NCBI GenBank assembly: GCA_030746295.1
Contig: JASLMY010000055.1
Span: forward strand, 1 to 21,695
Origin: Alphaproteobacteria bacterium
Lineage (GTDB): Bacteria > Pseudomonadota > Alphaproteobacteria > GCA-2731375
Direction: 5' to 3'
Length of the DNA: 21,695 nt
Shown here: positions 1 to 8,234 of the stretch, one piece after another
Layout: each line of letters begins with the position of its first letter
How positions within the stretch are numbered: position 1 is the first letter of the stretch
Position numbers and translations under genes: made by a program
Notes under the pieces: generated by a model
The model's database searches: none
Told to the model about the DNA's origin: nothing
Seen by the model: the letters and a program-made list of their open reading frames with translations, nothing else

Positions 1-489
1 CGCGACCAGGTCGAGCAGTGCTACCAGCAGGAAGGCAAGGACCCGGCGGCGATCCCGCTCGGCGTGCTGCGCTTTCTGTGCGTCAGCGACGATCCGGCCG
101 TCATCGCTCACTATGTCGATTGCGCGCGTTTCCAAAAACGCATCGCCATGTCGCTGCGCCATCGCCGCGAGACGATGGTGGACGACTACATGGTCGACGA
201 GGTCCCGTTCCCCGACGAGCCGTCGCTCGATCAGGTCGCCGACAATATCGTCGTCGGCGCTGCCGAGGCGGTCGCCGAACGCCTCTGCCGGGAGATCGAC
301 CTCTACGGACCGCGGCACATGAGCATCTACTTCGCCGTCGGCGATCTACCGAGCGCAGCGGCGATGAACTCGATGGAGCAGTTCGCCTCGAAGGTCGTGC
401 CGATGATCGAGACGCATTTCGGCAAGCCGCTCTCCGAGATCTGCGATGTGCCGCTGCCCGCACCCGAGATCAGCGCAGCGGTGGAGTGA
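1..489 (+). CDS. Luciferase-like (LLM class) flavin-dependent monooxygenase, 3' end only
   Basis: The reading frame is open from the first base of the window and stops with TGA at 487-489, so 162 C-terminal residues are seen and the start lies outside. What is visible is a helical C-terminal part (RFLCVSDDP, then a pair of helices with RETMVDDYMVDEVPFP) and an ending that fits the C-terminal third of bacterial luciferase-like monooxygenases, where a conserved strand precedes a helix ending in the last residues of the barrel (SKVVPMIETHFGKP). Such enzymes use reduced FMN or F420 and oxidise small organic substrates. The FMN-binding N-terminal half is not present, so the subfamily cannot be decided. 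The gene converges with the minus-strand MetE-like gene 63 bases downstream. Three more LLM genes lie in this window, which supports the family call. Confidence 0.65.
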   Translation, partial: RDQVEQCYQQEGKDPAAIPLGVLRFLCVSDDPAVIAHYVDCARFQKRIAMSLRHRRETMVDDYMVDEVPFPDEPSLDQVADNIVVGAAEAVAERLCREIDLYGPRHMSIYFAVGDLPSAAAMNSMEQFASKVVPMIETHFGKPLSEICDVPLPAPEISAAVE

Positions 490-552
490 TCTCTCTCAGG
501 TGTCGGCCCGGCACAGCCGCTCCCGGCACTCCGCAGGTGGTGATGGAGGGGC

Positions 553-1695
553 TTACGACCATAGCTCGGCGCCGGCGATCCGCGCGCCCTCGACCAGCGA
601 TGCGAGCTTCGCCCAGGCGATGCGCGCATCGACTTGGGTTGATACGGCAGACGTAGAGAGACCGCAGTCGACGCCGGCGATGACGTTCTCCCGGCCGACG
701 ACGCCGGCATAACGGGCGATCCGCTCGGCGACGAAATCCGGGTGCTCGACGTAGTTGGTGGTCGAATCGATCACGCCTGGGATCAGAAGCTTGCCCTCGG
801 GCAGACGGACCTCTTCGAAGACCCGCCATTCGTGGCCGTGCCGCGGGTTCGCACCCTCCAACGAGATCGCCGCCGGCTTCGCCTTCAGGACGATGTCGAT
901 GACCTCGGCCAGCGGCACGTCCCAATGGTGCGGCCCTTCGTAGTTGCCCCAGCAGAGATGCATGCGGAGACTTTCCGCCGGGATGTCGCGAAGCGCGTGG
1001 TTCAGCGCCGCCACGTTCATCTCGGCAGTGCGCAGGAAAGCGTCGAGCTCGTCTCGACCGAACTGGAAATGCCGACCCATCGCCAGGTCGGGACAGTCGA
1101 GCTGCAGCAGAAAGCCGGCCCGATGGATGGCGTCGTACTCCTCCTTCATGGCATCGGCGATGGCATGAAGGTAGGCCTCGTCATCGGGGTAGTGCCGGTT
1201 TTGAAGGAAGCAGACCACCACGCCCGGTGAGGCCGCGGTCATGAAGGCTTCCTCCGCGCCGGCATCGGACGTCGCCGCGGCAAGGTTGGCGAGGTCGGCC
1301 TCGAGCTCGTCCCGACCCTTGTACGCGATCGGCCCGTTGCACGCCGGGGTGCGCCGCATGGCGCGGGATTCCGGGTTGATCCGCTGGGTGTATTCCGGGA
1401 AGTCCTGGGTATCGCGGATTTCGCGGGCGATGCTCTCGCCCTCGAAGCCCGTGAGCCGCTCTTTGATGTAGGTGGCGTAGAAGAACTTGCTCATCTCGCC
1501 GTCGTTGACGACGTCGATGCCGGTCTCGCACTGCTGGCTCACGATCTCGCCGACGGCCTGGCGCACCTCGTCGGCGAGCCGTTCCCGGTCGACCGGTTTG
1601 CTTGTCTCCCGATCCGCCAATAGCGAGCGCAGCGACGACGGTCTCGGCAAGCTGCCGGTGTGTGTCGTGAGAATGCGCTCCGTGCTGCGTTTCAT
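553..1695 (-). CDS. Cobalamin-independent methionine synthase II family protein (MetE C-terminal domain only)
   Basis: This 380-residue protein is a stand-alone MetE catalytic-domain homologue. It opens with the family signature RILTTHTGSLPRP and has DGEM near residue 67. The four Zn ligands known from MetE can be placed: His246 and Cys248 (HLC), Glu280 (SLEGANPRHGHE) and Cys344 (GVDCGL). The N-terminal half of true MetE (about 750 residues) is absent, so it is more likely an alkyl or methyl transferase acting on a thiol, or an epoxyalkane:CoM-transferase-like enzyme, than the housekeeping methionine synthase. The ATG at 1695 is preceded by only a weak G-rich ribosome site, but the conserved motif begins eight residues later, so the start is close to right. 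It lies 127 bases downstream of the ketopantoate-reductase-like gene on the same strand. Its closest relative here is the protein at 11400-12560. Confidence 0.85.
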   Translation of the reverse strand: MKRSTERILTTHTGSLPRPSSLRSLLADRETSKPVDRERLADEVRQAVGEIVSQQCETGIDVVNDGEMSKFFYATYIKERLTGFEGESIAREIRDTQDFPEYTQRINPESRAMRRTPACNGPIAYKGRDELEADLANLAAATSDAGAEEAFMTAASPGVVVCFLQNRHYPDDEAYLHAIADAMKEEYDAIHRAGFLLQLDCPDLAMGRHFQFGRDELDAFLRTAEMNVAALNHALRDIPAESLRMHLCWGNYEGPHHWDVPLAEVIDIVLKAKPAAISLEGANPRHGHEWRVFEEVRLPEGKLLIPGVIDSTTNYVEHPDFVAERIARYAGVVGRENVIAGVDCGLSTSAVSTQVDARIAWAKLASLVEGARIAGAELWS

Positions 1696-1822
1696 GGTTG
1701 AGCGCCCCCAGGAGCGTCATGTGCGACCACGGACAAGGTACTGCCAGTGGCCCGGCACCACCAGTCGGGGCCGAATCTCGAAATCTGGGGCAAAAGAGAG
1801 AAAACGGCTCTCGCGGCGCGTT

Positions 1823-2821
1823 CTATAGCGCTTCCGCCGCCGAGGCTCTCGTCTCGATATCTGTCTGAGTTTCGAGCCCCTGTAGCGGTATCGACTGCGC
1901 CGCGCCGCCGGATCGCGCCAACTCGTTCGCCATCTGCTGGAGGGCACAGTTCACCGGTGTCGGCACGCCATGCAGCCGGCCTAGCTGAACGATTTCGCCG
2001 TTGAGATAGTCGGTTTCGATATCACGGTTCCCCCGCATCATGCTCTGCCATGAGGATCCCCCGGCGCGCTCCAGCCCCTTGATCTTTCCATGGACCATTA
2101 AATGGGCGCGGCGCTGGCGCATCTCTTCCTGGCTGGCATGGTCGATGCCCGCCGCGCCGTAGCAGGCGACGGCCTCCGCCATGGCGAGGCATCCGATCTC
2201 CCGCGTGCGGTCCGAAGGCGTGCAAAGGGCGGCCAAGGCGTTTCGGGTGTTCCGGATCAGCTTGCCGTATTTCCATCGCATGGCATTCGGATCGGCCTTG
2301 GCGCTGAAGTTCGCCTGCTCCAGGGCTGTCGTCACCCGCTCGATCAGCGGGTCGACGCCATGGGGAAAGCGGCCCGTATCCAGGATGCCGATCTTCTTCG
2401 CGGAGTGGGTTTGAACGACGCCCGGCTCGAGGAACTGCGCCGGCAGGTAGACGACCATCGCGTACACGTTGCGAAAGCGCCTGAGTGCCATACGCTCGTT
2501 CGCGACGCCGTTTTGACAGCAGATCACGGGAATGGCGTCACCGGCTACCGCTCGAAGGTCTTCCAGCGCGCCCAGCGTATGCTGTGATTTCATGGTCAGA
2601 ATGACGACGTCGTCGTCTCGGAACGAGACTTCCGACGGATGGCCGAATGCCGCGAGATCGAGGCTGTAGCCGCCGTGCGGGGTTTCGTAGACCAGGCAAC
2701 CCTCTTGCAACGCCGCCAGATGTGCGCCACGCGCGATCAAGGCAACCTCTTTGCCCGCACGAAAAAGCTCCGCGCCGATGACGCTACCGATCCCGCCGGC
2801 ACCATAGATGATGAATCTCAC
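1823..2821 (-). CDS. Ketopantoate reductase family (ApbA/PanE) 2-dehydropantoate 2-reductase
   Basis: The protein has 332 residues when read from the GTG at 2821. This start puts the Rossmann motif GAGGIG at residues 7-12, the usual place in PanE, and has a GAGG ribosome site about nine bases upstream; the longer frame back to 2923 adds a low-quality Arg/Ala-rich leader. Family features are visible: LTMKSQHT near residue 78 (a conserved Lys), CCQNGVANE near 101-109, KYGKLIRN with the likely catalytic Lys187, and a C-terminal LNGEIVQLG..HGVPTPVN segment. PanE enzymes reduce 2-oxo acids, classically ketopantoate in CoA biosynthesis, with NADPH. Many paralogues in catabolic regions act on other 2-keto acids, and this one is not linked to other pantothenate genes, so the symbol panE is withheld. 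It is divergent from the acyl-CoA dehydrogenase at 3006. Confidence 0.88.
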   Translation of the reverse strand: MRFIIYGAGGIGSVIGAELFRAGKEVALIARGAHLAALQEGCLVYETPHGGYSLDLAAFGHPSEVSFRDDDVVILTMKSQHTLGALEDLRAVAGDAIPVICCQNGVANERMALRRFRNVYAMVVYLPAQFLEPGVVQTHSAKKIGILDTGRFPHGVDPLIERVTTALEQANFSAKADPNAMRWKYGKLIRNTRNALAALCTPSDRTREIGCLAMAEAVACYGAAGIDHASQEEMRQRRAHLMVHGKIKGLERAGGSSWQSMMRGNRDIETDYLNGEIVQLGRLHGVPTPVNCALQQMANELARSGGAAQSIPLQGLETQTDIETRASAAEAL

Positions 2822-3005
2822 CGCTCGACCTCGTAACTGCGCATGACCATTGGCTTCCCTTCGACGAGTGCGGGCGGCATCGGCCTCGCCCAGCTCGCCG
2901 CGATGGTCGCGTCTCGCCAGCAAGCACCCTCGCAGCCACCGTTGTCCCCGGCATTGCCACGATCCAGACTACAGTTGCGAGAGCTGGCCCGGAAGGAAAC
3001 CGTCA

Positions 3006-4151
3006 ATGCCATACAGTACATTCGGCTTCACCGAGGAACAGGTTCTGATGCGCGACAGCGTGCTGGGCCTAATGGCTCGGGTCCTGCCGCCGGAGAAGAT
3101 CGCCGAGCTCGATCGGGAACGGCGGTTCCCGCGCGATGCCTATCGGGCGCTGGCCGAGGGCGGCTGGCTGACCCTGCCCTATGACGCGGCGCATGGCGGC
3201 ATGGGTGCCAGCTACAAGGACCTCGCCGTCTTCGTCGAGGCCTTGGGCTACCACCATCCGGGGATTCGAACCTCGTTCATGTCCACCGCCGTCTATGGCG
3301 GGCTCTATCTGCAGAACCTCGGCGACGAGTCGCTGAAGGCGGAGCTGCTGCCGGGCCTGCAGGACGGCTCGATCCGCACCGCCATCGCCTTTACCGAACC
3401 CGATAGCGGCTCGGATGCCGCGGGCATCCGCACCCGCGCGGTTCGCGATGGCGACGACTGGATCATCTCCGGGCAGAAGGTCTACGTCACCAATGCGCAC
3501 GAAGCGGACTATCTGGTCGTCTCGACCAAGACGGACCCGGATGCGGGCCGCCGGCGGCTCAGCCTCTTCATCGTCGATACCGCGCGGCAGGGCTTCGAAG
3601 CGCGTCCGATGGACCCGCTCGGCAGCCGGACGACGCTGCTGAACGAGGTCTTCTTCGACGATGTCCGAATTCCCGGCAACCGCCTGCTCGGAGAGGTCAA
3701 TGGCGGCTGGCACGGCCTCATGCGGGGGCTGAACCTGGAACGGGTGCTGATCGCGGCGGCGGCCGCGGGCGGCTGCATCAAGATCATCGAGGTGGCGACG
3801 AACTTCGTTAAGGACCGCCGGGCCTTCGGCAAGAAGCTGGCCGAGTTTCAAGCGGTCGCGCACAAGTTCTCGGATATGCGGATGATGATGGAGACGGCGC
3901 GGCTCGTCACCTACCGGACCGCGGAGATGCTCGACGCGGGCGAGGAGGCGGTCACCGAGACCGCCATCGCCAAGGTCGTCGCCACCGAGAACAACTTCAA
4001 GGTCGCCGATCTGGGCATGCAGGCCATGGGTGCGGCGGGCTACGTCCAGGGCGACATGCAGCGCCTCTTCCGCGAAGCCCGGCTCGGCATGATCGGCGGC
4101 GGCACCAGCGAGATCCTGCGCAACGTCATCGCGGGCCGCATGGGCATCTGA
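3006..4151 (+). CDS. Acyl-CoA dehydrogenase
   Basis: This 381-residue protein is of normal length for the family. In order it shows the N-terminal helical domain (FTEEQVLMRDSV), the FAD/substrate beta domain with AFTEPDSGSDAAG near residues 128-140 and ISGQKVYVTNA near 154-164, and the C-terminal helical domain with DRRAFGKKLAEFQ and QAMGAAGYVQG. The MCAD-type catalytic Glu before the GT of the C-terminal motif is Gly365 here (IGGGTSEI), whereas Glu245 in GLNLERVLIA sits where isovaleryl-CoA dehydrogenase has its catalytic base, suggesting the IVD-like arrangement. The reaction is FAD-dependent alpha,beta-dehydrogenation of an acyl-CoA, with electrons passed to ETF. The ATG at 3006 has an AAGGA site eight bases upstream; the open frame back to 2850 lacks family similarity. 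An LLM gene follows 153 bases later on the same strand. Confidence 0.95.
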   Translation: MPYSTFGFTEEQVLMRDSVLGLMARVLPPEKIAELDRERRFPRDAYRALAEGGWLTLPYDAAHGGMGASYKDLAVFVEALGYHHPGIRTSFMSTAVYGGLYLQNLGDESLKAELLPGLQDGSIRTAIAFTEPDSGSDAAGIRTRAVRDGDDWIISGQKVYVTNAHEADYLVVSTKTDPDAGRRRLSLFIVDTARQGFEARPMDPLGSRTTLLNEVFFDDVRIPGNRLLGEVNGGWHGLMRGLNLERVLIAAAAAGGCIKIIEVATNFVKDRRAFGKKLAEFQAVAHKFSDMRMMMETARLVTYRTAEMLDAGEEAVTETAIAKVVATENNFKVADLGMQAMGAAGYVQGDMQRLFREARLGMIGGGTSEILRNVIAGRMGI

Positions 4152-4304
4152 CGGACCCCGCCGCACGAGCCGGGAGGCGGCGCGCCATTCCACAAGCGGA
4201 CCTGTTTGCCTATCATTCCGCTTCGTCTGAAAGACCGTCCGGAAACCGCCGCCACCGAAGATCGTCGTTCCGGAGGCATGAAGCATCATTGGGGAGGAAG
4301 TGCC

Positions 4305-5300
4305 ATGCGCATCGGCTTGTTCACGGCAATGCAATGGTCGCCGGAAGAGAACCCGGCGGCGGTCCTGAAGGCGCTACGCGAGCAGGTGCGTGCCGCCCGC
4401 GACAACGGCTTCTCCTCTCTGATCATGGGCCAGCACCTGCTGACCGGGCCGATGGGCATGTTCCAGACCGTGCCGCTGCTGGGCCACCTGACCGACGACG
4501 CGGCCGGCATGCAGATCGGCCCCGGCGTGCTGTTGCTGTCGATGATGAACCCGGTGTTGGCGGCGGAGGAAGCCGCCACCATCGACTGGCTATCGGACGG
4601 CAACTACGTGCTCTGCGCCGGCCTCGGCTATCGGACCGAAGAGTTCCAAGCCATGGGCGTGGAGATGCGCCAGCGGGTCGGTCGCCTGACCGAGGGCCTG
4701 GAGGTGATCAAGCGGCTGTGGGGCGAGGACAGCGTCACCCACCACGGCAAGCACTTCCAGCTCGATGACGCCAAGGCGAGCGTCAAGCCGAAGCAGCGCC
4801 CGCGCCCGCCGATCTGGCTGGGCGGCGACGTCGAAGCGGCGGTGCGCCGGGCGGCGCGGATCGCCGATGCCTGGTGCGTGGCGCCGACGCTCTCCACCGG
4901 TTCCATGCTGTCCTATCTGGAGGTCTTCCGAGACGAGCGGCGCAAGACCGACCAAGCGGAGGACATCGCCTGCCCGCTCATCCGCGAATGCTTCGTCGGC
5001 CGCGATGCGGCGCACGCCCGAGAGGTCAGCCGCGGGCCGCTTCTTTTCAAGTATCGCGCCTATGCTTCGTGGGGCCAGGGCGAGACTACCGAGGGCGGCT
5101 TCGACGCCGCCTTCGACGACTTCGCCAAGGGCCGATTCCTGATCGGCGACTCCGAGCAGGTCAAGCACGAGATCTTGCACTACGCCGAGATCGCCCGGAC
5201 CGACCAGATCCTACTGCGCGTACAATGGCCGGGTCTTGACCATCAAGAGGCGCTCGGCAACATCGACCGGATCGGCAAGATCATTGCCGACCTGAGCTGA
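4305..5300 (+). CDS. LLM class flavin-dependent oxidoreductase
   Basis: This 331-residue protein has the TIM-barrel features of bacterial luciferase-like monooxygenases: the first strand MRIGLFTAMQW, the GQH segment near residue 45, the central LCAGLGYRTEEFQAMG motif, LTEGLEVIKRLW, and the conserved PRPPIWLGGDVEAAVRRAAR region near residues 167-186 that precedes the phosphate-binding end of the barrel. Such proteins bind FMNH2 or F420 and oxidise small molecules such as sulfonates, sulfides, nitriloacetate or aldehydes. The substrate cannot be inferred. The start at 4305 is chosen because GGGGAGGAAG lies directly upstream; earlier in-frame ATGs at 4206 and 4278 have no such site and precede non-family sequence. 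It follows the acyl-CoA dehydrogenase and converges with the cupin gene 43 bases downstream. Confidence 0.93.
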   Translation: MRIGLFTAMQWSPEENPAAVLKALREQVRAARDNGFSSLIMGQHLLTGPMGMFQTVPLLGHLTDDAAGMQIGPGVLLLSMMNPVLAAEEAATIDWLSDGNYVLCAGLGYRTEEFQAMGVEMRQRVGRLTEGLEVIKRLWGEDSVTHHGKHFQLDDAKASVKPKQRPRPPIWLGGDVEAAVRRAARIADAWCVAPTLSTGSMLSYLEVFRDERRKTDQAEDIACPLIRECFVGRDAAHAREVSRGPLLFKYRAYASWGQGETTEGGFDAAFDDFAKGRFLIGDSEQVKHEILHYAEIARTDQILLRVQWPGLDHQEALGNIDRIGKIIADLS

Positions 5301-5343
5301 GAAATCGACGCAGCCCGACGAGGCCATAGGCGCTGCTGCACTT

Positions 5344-5757
5344 CTAGCTGCTGGCCGGCTCGCCCCCGTAGACCGCGTCGTCCACATGCTCGAACCACGC
5401 GGTTCCGCCACCGTCGTCGCCGACCTCGGACATGGCGAGATGGGTGAAGATCCGGTCGGGCGCGGCACCATGCCAATGGCGCGTGTTGGGCGGGATCATC
5501 ACCGTGTCGCCCGGGCGAAGCTCCTGCACCGGCTCGCCGTCGAGCTGGACGCGGCCGACGCCGGCAACGACCCAGAGGGTCTGACCGACGGGATGCTGAT
5601 GCCAGGCCGTCCGCGCACCGGGGCTGAAGGTCACATTGGTTGCCCGCATGCGTGACGGTGCCGCACCGACCAAGACCTCGTCCTGCCATACGTCTCCCGT
5701 AAAGCGCTCGGGCGGCGCCTTGCGCGTGGGCCGTGCGTCGGCCCGCTGGATTTCCAT
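5344..5757 (-). CDS. Small single-domain cupin, similar to Mn-dependent hydroxynitrile-lyase-type cupins
   Basis: This 137-residue protein has a single cupin barrel. The first metal motif is WHQHPVGQT (His53, His55, Gln59) and the second IPPNTRHWHGA (His94, with a further His96). From memory, the manganese cupin hydroxynitrile lyase of Granulicella (GtHNL) uses the same ligand set at the same residue numbers, and the flanking words GARTAWH and RHWHGA are also shared, so the family call is strong. Residue 110, a Gln in GtHNL, is Ser here. Most relatives are annotated only as cupins near carboxymuconolactone-decarboxylase genes, so lyase activity is a hypothesis. The start at 5757 has GGAGGAGG eight bases upstream. 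The gene is divergent from the SDR epimerase at 6021, with 263 bases between them. Confidence 0.88.
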   Translation of the reverse strand: MEIQRADARPTRKAPPERFTGDVWQDEVLVGAAPSRMRATNVTFSPGARTAWHQHPVGQTLWVVAGVGRVQLDGEPVQELRPGDTVMIPPNTRHWHGAAPDRIFTHLAMSEVGDDGGGTAWFEHVDDAVYGGEPASS

Positions 5758-6020
5758 GATACGCCTCCTCCGTCCCATTTCCGCTTCGTTGCCGTCATGT
5801 TGAAGCGAGCGTGGTTCTCAACGCAAGTCGCATGTCGGAGATGGATGGGCGAAAGCGGAGACGCTTCGAACCAGCCAATGTCTCGGCCCCGCGCTATAAC
5901 TCCCTCGCGATCCATCGCTGGGAAATATCGAGCTGATCGGCGAAAAGCGCCCCATAGCCGCGGTCCTCGGTTCGGCATAGGTTCGGAGCAGGGATCGAGC
6001 CAACGACGGGAGAGCAGCCT

Positions 6021-6896
6021 ATGGCAAAGCGACGGGTAGTGATCACCGGCGCGTCCGGCGAAATCACGCGGCAGCTGCTGCCGACGTTCCGCGACCGCTA
6101 CGAGCTGGTATTGCTGGATACACGTGCCAGCGCACACACGAACGACATCATCGAAGCCGACGTCAGCGACCCGGACATCGACAAGTATCGGGAGCATTTC
6201 CGCGACGTCGACGCCGTCGTCCACAACGTCCGCGCGACCAAGCCCGGTGTTGCGACCAGCGCGCCGCGCCAGTGGCTGAAGGTGCGTCCGGGTCCGGAGC
6301 CGGCGGAAGGCTACTTCGTCGAGCGCCAGAGCCTCGACATGGCTTTCAACGTGCTGCGCCTGGCAATGGAGGAAGGCGTCCGTCGCGTCGTCATGACATC
6401 GTCGAACCATGCCGCCGACTGGTATGAAACCAAGCTGCATAACGGGCAGCTCGACACCATCGGCCCGGACACCTACCCGCTGTCGGACAACTTCTACGGT
6501 TGGGCCAAGGCGACGTACGAACATCTCGGTTTTCTCTTCGCGACCGGCAGGCTCGGTCGGGTGGTGGAGAACGTGCAAGTCCGGGTCGGTGCGCCGCGGC
6601 CGATCCGCGCCGCCGACTTCGAAGGCGATCAGGTCAGCTACAAACGCGATCTCGGTGCCTATATCAGCGAGCGCGACATGCAGCAGCTCTACGCCAAGTC
6701 GATCGAGGCCGAGGACATCCGCAACGAAGACGGCGTTCCCTTCCAGATATTCTATGGCGTCTCGAACAACACGCGCGGCTTCTGGAGCATCGCCAATGCA
6801 CGCGAGGTGATCGGCTACGCGCCGGAAGACGATTCCGAGACCGAATTCGCCGAGAAGACCCATCAATTCATCACCACCAACGGCCGTACGATGTGA
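6021..6896 (+). CDS. NAD(P)-dependent epimerase/dehydratase, extended SDR (uronate dehydrogenase-like)
   Basis: This 291-residue extended short-chain dehydrogenase has an N-terminal Rossmann fold starting VVITGASGEIT at residues 6-16, a cofactor-specifying acidic residue in LVLLDTR, the Ser in VMTSSNHA (127-128) and the catalytic pair Tyr159/Lys163 in YGWAK. The overall plan (short, TSSNHA, YGWAK, and a C-terminal FYGVSNN) resembles uronate dehydrogenases and related sugar dehydrogenases, but the substrate is not certain. In the nucleotide motif the third Gly of GxxGxxG is Thr16, which is uncommon. The ATG has GGGAGAG nine bases upstream. Its promoter should lie in the shared 263-base gap with the cupin gene; no strong sigma-70 boxes could be assigned there. 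Confidence 0.88.
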   Translation: MAKRRVVITGASGEITRQLLPTFRDRYELVLLDTRASAHTNDIIEADVSDPDIDKYREHFRDVDAVVHNVRATKPGVATSAPRQWLKVRPGPEPAEGYFVERQSLDMAFNVLRLAMEEGVRRVVMTSSNHAADWYETKLHNGQLDTIGPDTYPLSDNFYGWAKATYEHLGFLFATGRLGRVVENVQVRVGAPRPIRAADFEGDQVSYKRDLGAYISERDMQQLYAKSIEAEDIRNEDGVPFQIFYGVSNNTRGFWSIANAREVIGYAPEDDSETEFAEKTHQFITTNGRTM

Positions 6897-7226
6897 CGGC
6901 GTGGCGCCGCGAGTTGTCTAGGTCAATTGGTGAACGATTGACGCTCTCCATCCCTGGAGGCGACCAACGACCGGAATTCTATGGAACCCTCCTGGGCCCT
7001 TGAAATCGGATGGCCTTGGATATTGCTCTCCAGCTTCGGGTCCGTCGGATGCGACATCGGCATGGGCATGCGCAAGCGGCCAACGCACGGTCGGCGCCGG
7101 GGCGGCCTTCGGGGCGGTCTTGTCATCGGGTATGGAATCTTTCAACGTCGTGAGGTTTGGTGGAGGCGGTGGAAGTTCGGTGGCGTCGAGGTCATCGCTC
7201 GATCGGCGCCGGTGTGGGAGAGGTGG
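6897..7226. other. 330-base gap between SDR and Ldh2 genes, no assured gene
   Basis: No frame in this gap is a convincing gene. The plus-strand frame open from 6981 into the Ldh2 gene encodes Trp/Arg/Gly-rich sequence without family character. A minus-strand frame ending at 6918-6920 reads as a Pro/Ala-rich then basic peptide (words such as DDKTAPKAAPAP and GPGGFHRIPVVGRLQGW) that looks more protein-like, but it has no ATG and no ribosome site and runs antisense into the Ldh2 gene. A short perfect hairpin, CTCCA-TCCC-TGGAG, lies at 6946-6959, about 50 bases after the SDR stop. The gap probably holds the SDR terminator and the Ldh2 promoter. Confidence 0.4.
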
Positions 7227-8222
7227 ATGCGCATTACCGTCGACGAGGCGCGCGCTCTGGTCGAACGCGTCATGATCGCCAACGCGTACAGCGCTGAACA
7301 TGCTCGCATCGTCGCCGATCACATCATTGACTGCGAATTGCGGGGCCTCGTCTACGGCGGATTGCCGCGCGTCGTCTCCATCGTCGAGCGCCTGCAACGC
7401 ACCGGTCCGCCGCCGAGACCCGTTGAGGTAAGGCACCAAACGCCGGTCTCGGCGCGGCTCGAGGGCAGCGACTATCTCGGCTACGTGGTCGCCTACAAGG
7501 CGACCGAGATCGCGATTCGGAAGGGCAAGGAAACCGGCCTGGCGATCGTCGGCGCCGATGGCACCTGGTACACCGGCATGCTCTCCTACTATGCTGAAAT
7601 GGCGGCGGCAGAGGGCTTGGTCAGCATGATCGCCTCGAATGCGACGCCCTGGGTGGCACCCCATGGCGGGGTCGAGGGTCGTTTCGGGACGAACCCCATC
7701 TGCTTCGGCTTCCCAAGCACGGGCGATCCGATCATCTGGGACATCGGCACTTCGTCGATCATGCATGCCGAGGTCGTCTTGGCCGGGCGCCTCGGCTGCG
7801 AGCTCGAGGATGGGCGGGCCTTCGACGCCGACGGTCGACCAACACAGGATCCCGAGGCCGCCCTCGTCGGCGCCTTTGCGCCCTGGGGCGGCCACAAGGG
7901 ATCGGGCCTGGGCCATGTCGTGCAACTGCTCGGCATTCTCGCCGGTTCGCCCATAGCGCCACCGGAGCTGGCCGACTTCGGCTTTGTCATCGTTGTGATG
8001 CGGCCCGATTTGATGATGGCCGAGCAGGATTACCGTGACCGTGTCACCGAATATGCCGATTTCGTCCGTGCCGCCCGTCCGATCGAAGGCGGGCCGCCGG
8101 TCCGCATGCCCTTCGACCGATCGGCTGCCGAGCGTCGTCGCCGAATTGCAGAAGACGTCATCGAAGTGCCCGACTTCGTCCACGCCCGCCTGAGCGAAGT
8201 CGCCGAAGGAAAGGCCAGCTGA
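7227..8222 (+). CDS. Ldh2-family malate/L-lactate-type dehydrogenase, catalytic His replaced
   Basis: This 331-residue protein has the usual length and landmarks of the NAD(P)-dependent Ldh2/YlbC/YiaK family, which is unrelated to Rossmann dehydrogenases: MRITVDEARALVERV at the start, NATPWVAPHGG, GTNPICFGFPS, WDIGTSS, and the GGHKGSGLG segment with His223/Lys224. Family members reduce 2-oxo acids such as malate, sulfolactate, diketogulonate or delta-1-piperideine-2-carboxylate. The conserved SHG motif early in the protein, whose His44 is the catalytic residue of YiaK, reads YGG at residues 43-45 here, so the His is Gly44. The enzyme may be inactive, or use another residue. The ATG at 7227 has GGGAGAGG just upstream, which favours it over the long frame from 6981. 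It converges with the CII-like regulator gene. Confidence 0.9.
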   Translation: MRITVDEARALVERVMIANAYSAEHARIVADHIIDCELRGLVYGGLPRVVSIVERLQRTGPPPRPVEVRHQTPVSARLEGSDYLGYVVAYKATEIAIRKGKETGLAIVGADGTWYTGMLSYYAEMAAAEGLVSMIASNATPWVAPHGGVEGRFGTNPICFGFPSTGDPIIWDIGTSSIMHAEVVLAGRLGCELEDGRAFDADGRPTQDPEAALVGAFAPWGGHKGSGLGHVVQLLGILAGSPIAPPELADFGFVIVVMRPDLMMAEQDYRDRVTEYADFVRAARPIEGGPPVRMPFDRSAAERRRRIAEDVIEVPDFVHARLSEVAEGKAS

Positions 8223-8234
8223 GGCCGGCGCCGG

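Noticed and set aside
500..514. Small hairpin between the partial LLM gene and the MetE-like gene as terminator
   Set aside because: The stem has six pairs including one GU and a 3-base loop, with no T-run; too weak to annotate.
3069..4334. Long open frame antisense to the acyl-CoA dehydrogenase
   Set aside because: It is rich in Arg/His/Gly/Asp, mirrors a well-supported gene, and has no family motif or ribosome site; high GC leaves antisense frames open.
5631..6866. 411-codon open frame antisense to the SDR gene and running into the cupin promoter
   Set aside because: It overlaps two assured genes and their start signals and has no domain pattern.
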